Assembly: GCA_023386645.1 (NCBI GenBank)
Contig: JAEWJI010000008.1
Location: forward strand, 1-10,255
DNA: 10,255 bases
Reading direction: 5' to 3'
Source of the DNA: Pseudomonadota bacterium
Lineage (GTDB): Bacteria; Pseudomonadota; Alphaproteobacteria; Caulobacterales; Caulobacteraceae
A program made the position numbers and the translations under genes. Below the pieces are notes generated by a model, which had not been told where the DNA came from, did not search any database, and saw only the letters and a list, made by a program, of their open reading frames with translations. Positions 6,695 to 10,255 of this stretch are shown in pieces. Each line of letters opens with the position of its first letter. Position 1 is the stretch's first letter.

Positions 6695-6869
6695 CTCTCC
6701 TTCCTGTCGCGTAGCGATGTGGAGGTGGATCGACGGCGCCAGCCGTCGAGACGGAGGGGCTCTGTGCGTGAGGCCGTCGTCGCGGCGCTTGCGCCGCTCC
6801 TCCTCCCCTCGACCATCCTTCGGACAGTCCTCCTCCCCATCTGTGATGGGGAGGACAGGACTCGGCTCA
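6695..6869. repeat. Palindrome-rich intergenic region between ctaE and SURF1
   Basis: No convincing coding frame is present. The stretch is built of consecutive inverted repeats: TCGACGGC/GCCGTCGA (6730-6749, loop GCCA), GCGGCGC/GCGCCGC (6782-6797, loop TT), and the long hairpin around 6831-6855. Between them lie phrases such as GACGGAGGGGCTCTG and CTCCTCCCCTCGACC. I associate this kind of sequence with the interspersed intergenic palindromes of Caulobacteraceae genomes, but this is recollection and untested. It lies downstream of ctaE and upstream of SURF1, so it may act on mRNA ends or transcription within the operon. Confidence 0.65.
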
Positions 6870-6880
6870 TCAGCCGAAGG
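6817..6880 (-). terminator. Extended nested hairpin over the 3' end of ctaE
   Basis: TCCTCCCCATC (6831-6841) pairs perfectly with GATGGGGAGGA (6845-6855) around the loop TGT, giving 11 base pairs. AGTCC (6826-6830) with GGACT (6858-6862) continues the stem across a two-base bulge. CCTTCGG (6817-6823) with CCGAAGG (6874-6880) could close an outer stem that includes the last ctaE codons and the TGA. No T-run follows in the minus direction, so a processing or stabilising hairpin is as likely as a terminator. Confidence 0.55.
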
Positions 6881-7748
6881 TCACGTAGACGAAGGCGAAC
6901 AGGAACAGCCAGACCACGTCAACGAAGTGCCAGTACCAGGCCGCCGCCTCGAAGCCGAAGTGCTTCTGCGGCGTCATCTGGCCGGCGAACAGGCGCAGCA
7001 GGCAGACCAGCAGGAAGATCGTCCCCACCAGCACGTGGAAGCCGTGGAAGCCCGTGGCCATGAAGAAGATGGAGCCGTAGAGCCCGGCGTTGAGCGCCTC
7101 TTCATTGAAGAACAGGTTCTCGTGGATGATGTGGTAGTACTCGTACGCCTGCACGGCCGTGAACAGCACGCCCAGCAGGACCGTGATGATCAGGCCCGTC
7201 TTGGCCGCCTTGCGGTCGCCGACCTGGAGCGCGTGGTGAGCCCAGGTCACCGTGGTGCCCGACAGCAGCAGGATCACGGTGTTCAGCAGCGGGAGCTGCC
7301 AGGCGTCCAGAACCTCGACGCCTTTCGGGGGCCAGGTCGACCAGGCCGCGGCCGTGTCGGCCCAGGTTCCCACCTCAGGAATATGGGCCCGCGCCTCGTT
7401 GAAGATCGCCATCTCGAAGAACATCCAGAAGAAGGCGGCGAAGAACATGATCTCCGAGGCGATGAAGAGAACCATGCCGTAGCGCAGGCCGATCGACACG
7501 ACCGGCGTATGGTCGCCCCCGCGGCTTTCCTTGATGACGTCGGCCCACCAGCCGAACATCGAATAGAGCACGCCCGCGAGGCCGGCGAAGAACAGCCAGC
7601 TGGTCCCTTCGGACAGGCCGAATAAGCCCTTCATCCAGGCCACGGCGCCGATCATCATCACCGTCACGGCGATGGAGGACACGAGCGGCCACGGGCTGGG
7701 GTTGACCAGGTGGTAGTCGTGGTGCGGCTGGGCGTGGGCGTCGGCCAT
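6870..7748 (-). CDS. ctaE: Cytochrome c oxidase subunit III
   Basis: Subunit III of the aa3-type oxidase is an integral membrane protein that stabilises the catalytic core during proton pumping. The 292-residue product shows the expected start (HHDYHLVNPSPWP, 9-21), a series of hydrophobic segments compatible with seven helices, the conserved membrane glutamate E99 in ASEIMFFAAFFW, the stretch FHGFHVLVG (234-242) and the closing WYWHFVDVVWLFLF (271-284). Length matches bacterial homologues (about 260-295 aa). The ATG at 7748 follows a GAGAG about five bases upstream. It lies 46 bases behind ctaG. In many alphaproteobacteria a DUF983 gene comes next; here only palindromic noncoding DNA follows. 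Confidence 0.97.
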   Translation of the reverse strand: MADAHAQPHHDYHLVNPSPWPLVSSIAVTVMMIGAVAWMKGLFGLSEGTSWLFFAGLAGVLYSMFGWWADVIKESRGGDHTPVVSIGLRYGMVLFIASEIMFFAAFFWMFFEMAIFNEARAHIPEVGTWADTAAAWSTWPPKGVEVLDAWQLPLLNTVILLLSGTTVTWAHHALQVGDRKAAKTGLIITVLLGVLFTAVQAYEYYHIIHENLFFNEEALNAGLYGSIFFMATGFHGFHVLVGTIFLLVCLLRLFAGQMTPQKHFGFEAAAWYWHFVDVVWLFLFAFVYVTFG

Positions 7749-7784
7749 CAGGCTCTCTCAGTCGTCAATTCGCGTGACCGGGCT

Positions 7785-7798
7785 ATAGCGTCCGCTAT
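7785..7798 (-). other. Short ATAGC/GCTAT inverted repeat at the ctaG stop
   Basis: ATAGC (7785-7789) and GCTAT (7794-7798) flank GTCC and overlap the ctaG stop codon at 7795-7797. A five-base-pair stem with no T-run is weak; it is listed as visible structure in the short ctaG-ctaE gap only. Confidence 0.3.
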
Positions 7799-8346
7799 GC
7801 GGCGGCGCCAGTGGCCTCGGGCGCATCCTGGGTCGGATAGAAGGTGTAGCTCAGGGTGATCTCGTGGACCCCCCTGGCCTCGCGGTCGGTCGCCATCTCC
7901 GGGGCCACGAAATACTGGACCGGAAACTTCCGGGTCTGGCCCGGCGCGATCTCCTGCGATTCGAAACAGAAGCACTGCAGCTTCTGGAAATAGGGGCCCG
8001 CCCGTTCCGGCACGACATTGTAGGAGGCGGTGGCCGCGACCGGGCGATCGGAGGTGTTGGTCACGTCGAACCAGGCGATGCCGGTCTCGCCGACCCGGAC
8101 CCTCTGGGTCACCTGCTCGGCCCTGAACACCATCGGCAGGCCGCGGACATTGGTGTCGAACCGGACCAGCACCGTCTCGTCCAGCACCACCTCGGACGGC
8201 TTGTCCGCGCGCATGGTCGTGCCGTCGAAACCGGTGACCTGGCAGAACAGCCGGTACAGGGGCACCGCCGCGAAGGCCGCGCCGGTCATGGCCATCACCA
8301 CCCCGCCGCAGATCAGGGCGATCGCATTGCGGCCCATAGGCCTCAT
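7795..8346 (-). CDS. ctaG: Cytochrome c oxidase assembly protein CtaG/Cox11 (copper chaperone)
   Basis: Cox11/CtaG delivers copper to the CuB site of subunit I from the outer face of the membrane. The 183-residue product has one N-terminal membrane anchor (about 8-27) followed by PLYRLFCQVTGFDGTT (29-44), in which C35 is the conserved cysteine after the helix. The copper-binding motif CFCFE (125-129, cysteines 125 and 127) lies in the immunoglobulin-like periplasmic domain, and FPVQYFVAPEM (141-151) corresponds to the family's conserved C-terminal strand. GGAGG at 8358-8354 lies seven bases before the ATG at 8346, supporting this start over the Met at 8337. The start overlaps the stop of the CoxF-like gene as ATGA (8343-8346), so translation is probably coupled. 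The last few residues are Ala-rich. Confidence 0.96.
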   Translation of the reverse strand: MRPMGRNAIALICGGVVMAMTGAAFAAVPLYRLFCQVTGFDGTTMRADKPSEVVLDETVLVRFDTNVRGLPMVFRAEQVTQRVRVGETGIAWFDVTNTSDRPVAATASYNVVPERAGPYFQKLQCFCFESQEIAPGQTRKFPVQYFVAPEMATDREARGVHEITLSYTFYPTQDAPEATGAAA

Positions 8347-8516
8347 GGCCGCGCCTCCGCTGCCGCAACCGCCTGGGTCTGCTGGGCCTCGCTGCGGTTC
8401 TGGGTCATGCGCAGAACCGTGGTGGCGAAGATCAGGATCATGAACACCACCAGGGCGCCGGCCAGGGCCAGGTTGCGGCGCTTGCGGGCGGCCAATTCCT
8501 CGGGGGTCAGGCGCAT
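8343..8516 (-). CDS. 57-residue CoxF-like single-span membrane protein
   Basis: A short frame runs from ATG at 8516 to TGA at 8343, between ctaB and ctaG, and is easily missed because of its size. The product begins MRLTPEELAARKRRNLAL, has one hydrophobic helix (about 16-35) and ends in a polar, Gln/Ala-rich tail (37-57). By the positive-inside rule the basic N-terminus should face the cytoplasm. Alphaproteobacterial cox clusters commonly carry a tiny gene with a TPEELAARxxRN-type start here, often called CoxF or a cytochrome c oxidase assembly protein; its exact function is not known to me. The start lies four bases after the ctaB stop and the stop overlaps ctaG in ATGA, which is strong evidence for a real gene. 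A GGAG about ten bases upstream, within the end of ctaB, may serve as its ribosome binding site. Confidence 0.88.
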   Translation of the reverse strand: MRLTPEELAARKRRNLALAGALVVFMILIFATTVLRMTQNRSEAQQTQAVAAAEARP

Positions 8517-8520
8517 GGGT

Positions 8521-9480
8521 TCAGACTCCGGCGGCGATGGCCTCGACCAGCAGGGCGGCGAACAGCCCCATTAGGTAGAGGATCGAGAAGGCGAACAGGT
8601 TGCGGGCGGGTCTGGCCTCGGCGCGCACGTCATACAATGCGGCCTCTCGCCCCACGGCCTCGGCCTTGTCGGGCTGGTCGCCCGCGCGGGACCGCCAGAG
8701 CCGGAAGGCCAGCAACAGGAAGCCAAGCCCGCCGGCGATGGCAACGACCTGATACAGTCGCCCGCCCAGGCCCACGAAACCGGGCGCGATGGCCGAGACC
8801 ACGAACACCAGGCTGTAGAGCCAGATTTGCAGGCGCGTCGATCGGGCGCCCCTGGCCACCGGCATCATCGGAATGCCCGCGCGCGCATAGTCGCCGGCGG
8901 AATAGAGGGCCAGGGCCCAGCTGTGCGGCGGGGTCCAAAGGAAGATGATCAGGAACAGCAGCCAGGCCTGCCAGGGCGCGTCGCCGGTCGCCGCCGCCCA
9001 GCCGATCACCGGCGGAAACGCGCCCGCCGCCCCGCCGATCACGATATTCTGGGGTGTCCGCCGCTTCAGCAGCAGGGTGTAGAAGACCGCGTAATAGGCG
9101 ATGGTCAGGCCGAGCAGCCCCGCCGCCAGCCAGTTCGCGCTCATGCCCAGCAGCATGATCGAGAAGACCGACAGCACCACCCCATAGGTCAGGGCGTCGT
9201 TGCGCCTGACCCGGCCGGCCGCCACCGGCCGCCCGCGCGTCCGCCGCATCAGGGCGTCGGTCTCGCCCTCGAGCGCCATGTTCAACGCCCCCGCGGCCCC
9301 GGCCCCGACCGCGATGCACAGCACCGCGATCGCCGCGTTCAGCGGGTTCATGGCCCCCGGCGCCACCACCAGCCCGGTCGCCGCCGTGAACACCACCAGC
9401 GACATCACGCGCGGCTTCAGCAGCTGGAAGAAGTCCTCCGGCTGGGCGGTCGAGAGCGTGACGGCGGGCTGATCGGTCAT
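8521..9480 (-). CDS. ctaB: Protoheme IX farnesyltransferase (heme o synthase)
   Basis: This UbiA-family membrane enzyme attaches a farnesyl group to heme b, giving heme o, the precursor of the heme a used by CtaD. From the ATG at 9480 the protein has 319 residues. Family hallmarks are FFQLLKPRVMSLVVFT (17-32), the prenyl-diphosphate site around N67 and D75 in NMALEGETDALMRRTRGRP, the segment TPPHSWALAL (183-192) and the second Asp motif DYARAGIPMMPV (197-208). The middle position of the first motif is Glu (E71), where many relatives have Asp; Glu should still coordinate Mg. Multiple hydrophobic segments fit the usual eight to nine helices. An ATG at 9501 would add seven residues. Neither start has a clear Shine-Dalgarno sequence, so 9480 is chosen because the family core begins soon after it. 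Confidence 0.94.
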   Translation of the reverse strand: MTDQPAVTLSTAQPEDFFQLLKPRVMSLVVFTAATGLVVAPGAMNPLNAAIAVLCIAVGAGAAGALNMALEGETDALMRRTRGRPVAAGRVRRNDALTYGVVLSVFSIMLLGMSANWLAAGLLGLTIAYYAVFYTLLLKRRTPQNIVIGGAAGAFPPVIGWAAATGDAPWQAWLLFLIIFLWTPPHSWALALYSAGDYARAGIPMMPVARGARSTRLQIWLYSLVFVVSAIAPGFVGLGGRLYQVVAIAGGLGFLLLAFRLWRSRAGDQPDKAEAVGREAALYDVRAEARPARNLFAFSILYLMGLFAALLVEAIAAGV

Positions 9481-9516
9481 GGGCAGGCAGGCGGATAGCA
9501 TATCTGGAAAGGCGAA

Positions 9517-9543
9517 GGGGCCGCCTCCGGTGGAGACGGCCCC
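9517..9543 (-). terminator. GC-rich hairpin between ctaD and ctaB
   Basis: GGGGCCG (9517-9523) pairs with CGGCCCC (9537-9543). After one C-A mismatch, CTCC (9525-9528) pairs with GGAG (9532-9535) around a GGT loop. In the minus direction the stem is followed by TTCGCCTTT, only a broken T-run. It lies 24 bases after the ctaD stop and could be a partial terminator, an attenuator lowering expression of the genes after ctaD, or an mRNA-stabilising end. Confidence 0.6.
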
Positions 9544-9567
9544 GAACGTGTTCGCCTCGCGGCGGCC

Positions 9568-10255
9568 TCAGTGGTGGTCGGACTTGACCACCGGCAGTTC
9601 GTTGAACTGGTGGTGCGGCGGCGGCGAGGACAGGGTCCACTCCAGCGTCGTCGCGCCCTCGCCCCACGGATTGGCCACGCCCTTGCGGCGACGCACGGCG
9701 GCCTCGACCAGCACCACCAGGAAGACGGCGACGCCGACGATGGTGATCACATAGCCCCAGGACGAAACCTGGTTCCACAGGGTGTAGGCCTCCGGGTAGT
9801 CGACATACCGGCGCGGCATGCCCTGTAGGCCCAGGAAGTGCTGCGGGAAGAACACCAGGTTCACCCCGATGAACATGATCCAGAAGTGCGCGGCGCCCAG
9901 GATCTCGTTGTACTTCACCCCGAACATCTTCTCGAACCAGTAGTAGAAGCCGGCGAACAGCGCGAACACTGCGCCCAGCGAGAGCACATAGTGGAAGTGC
10001 GCGACCACATAATAGGTGTCGTGCAGCACGTCATCGACGCCGCCATTGGCCAGCACCACGCCGGTCACGCCGCCCACGGTGAACAGGAAGATGAAGCCCA
10101 GCGCCCATACCATCGGCGTCTTGAAGCTGATCGACCCGCCCCAGATGGTGGCGATCCACGAGAAAATCTTGATGCCGGTCGGCACCGCGATGACCATGGT
10201 GGCGGCGGTGAAATACATCTTCACATTCACCGACATGCCGGTGGTGAACATGTGG
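9568..10255 (-). CDS. ctaD: Cytochrome c oxidase subunit I, C-terminal part (5' partial)
   Basis: The last 228 complete codons of the catalytic subunit of the aa3-type heme-copper oxidase are visible; the start lies beyond the right edge. The fragment opens with HMFTTGM, the tail of the His-His motif whose histidines bind CuB in this family. It continues with PTGIKIFSW, containing the Lys of the K proton channel, and with HDTYYVVAHFHYVLSLGA, in which the two histidines of HFH bind heme a3 and heme a. Later hydrophobic segments and the His-rich, polar C-terminus (PPPHHQFNELPVVKSDHH) are typical of alphaproteobacterial subunit I. The TGA stop is at 9570-9568. ctaB follows after 87 bases containing a hairpin. 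Confidence 0.97.
   Translation of the reverse strand, partial: HMFTTGMSVNVKMYFTAATMVIAVPTGIKIFSWIATIWGGSISFKTPMVWALGFIFLFTVGGVTGVVLANGGVDDVLHDTYYVVAHFHYVLSLGAVFALFAGFYYWFEKMFGVKYNEILGAAHFWIMFIGVNLVFFPQHFLGLQGMPRRYVDYPEAYTLWNQVSSWGYVITIVGVAVFLVVLVEAAVRRRKGVANPWGEGATTLEWTLSSPPPHHQFNELPVVKSDHH

Noticed and set aside
6859..6863. GACTC, a GANTC site for CcrM methylation, in the ctaE-SURF1 gap
   Set aside because: Further GANTC sites occur in coding sequence, for example near 1201, and this one is not placed in a recognisable promoter, so it carries no clear meaning.
6405..7625. A 406-codon plus-strand frame opposite the SURF1 gene and ctaE
   Set aside because: It is a shadow of the minus-strand genes. 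Both of those show family signatures along their whole length.
1..10255. Search for CRISPR arrays, insertion sequences, tRNA genes, toxin-antitoxin pairs or defence genes
   Set aside because: No regularly spaced repeats, transposase motifs, terminal inverted repeats, tRNA-like folds or small toxin pairs were seen. The gene content is ordinary chromosomal housekeeping and signalling.

Overview
The window looks like a chromosomal segment from an alphaproteobacterium of the Caulobacteraceae. Brevundimonas is my first guess, with Caulobacter or Phenylobacterium possible. This rests on the very high GC content, the alphaproteobacterial order of the cytochrome c oxidase genes, a probable orthologue of the Caulobacter phosphodiesterase PdeA, and GC-rich palindromic intergenic sequences of a type I associate with this family. 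No database search was possible, so the genus is an inference.

Left arm, plus strand. Bases 1-117 are the Ala/Pro-rich C-terminal tail of a gene that starts outside the window. A strong intrinsic terminator follows. Next comes mnmC (about 202-2004), the two-domain enzyme that finishes the mnm5s2U34 modification of the tRNA wobble base. A small lipoprotein gene of the DUF6491 type (about 2029-2439) lies 24 bases behind it.

Right arm, minus strand. From 10255 down to 2436 every gene points left. The transcription order is ctaD (only its C-terminal part is in the window), ctaB (heme o synthase), a 57-residue single-span membrane protein of CoxF type, ctaG (Cox11 copper chaperone), ctaE (subunit III), a 174-base palindrome-rich gap, the SURF1 gene, an M16 peptidase, a RimJ/RimL-type acetyltransferase, and a PAS-GGDEF-EAL protein. 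ctaD, ctaB, ctaG, ctaE and SURF1 supply subunits, heme and copper for aa3-type cytochrome c oxidase. The M16 and GNAT genes are common passengers behind this cluster in alphaproteobacteria. Most junctions are short or overlapping (ATGA overlaps at 8343-8346 and 6005-6008), which suggests operon expression with translational coupling.

The last gene of the minus-strand run is the most interesting. It has a degenerate GEDEF motif where GGDEF is expected and a complete set of EAL catalytic residues. This is the architecture described for Caulobacter crescentus CC3396/PdeA, a c-di-GMP phosphodiesterase activated by GTP. Its stop codon shares the palindrome CTAG with the stop codon of the convergent lipoprotein gene.

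I see no mobile element, CRISPR array, tRNA, rRNA or phage gene, and no new multi-gene system. The points worth a second look are the PdeA orthologue with its altered C-terminus, the small CoxF gene that is easily missed, the palindromic gap between ctaE and SURF1, the apparent absence of thrC and the DUF983 gene from this cluster, and several RNA hairpins.
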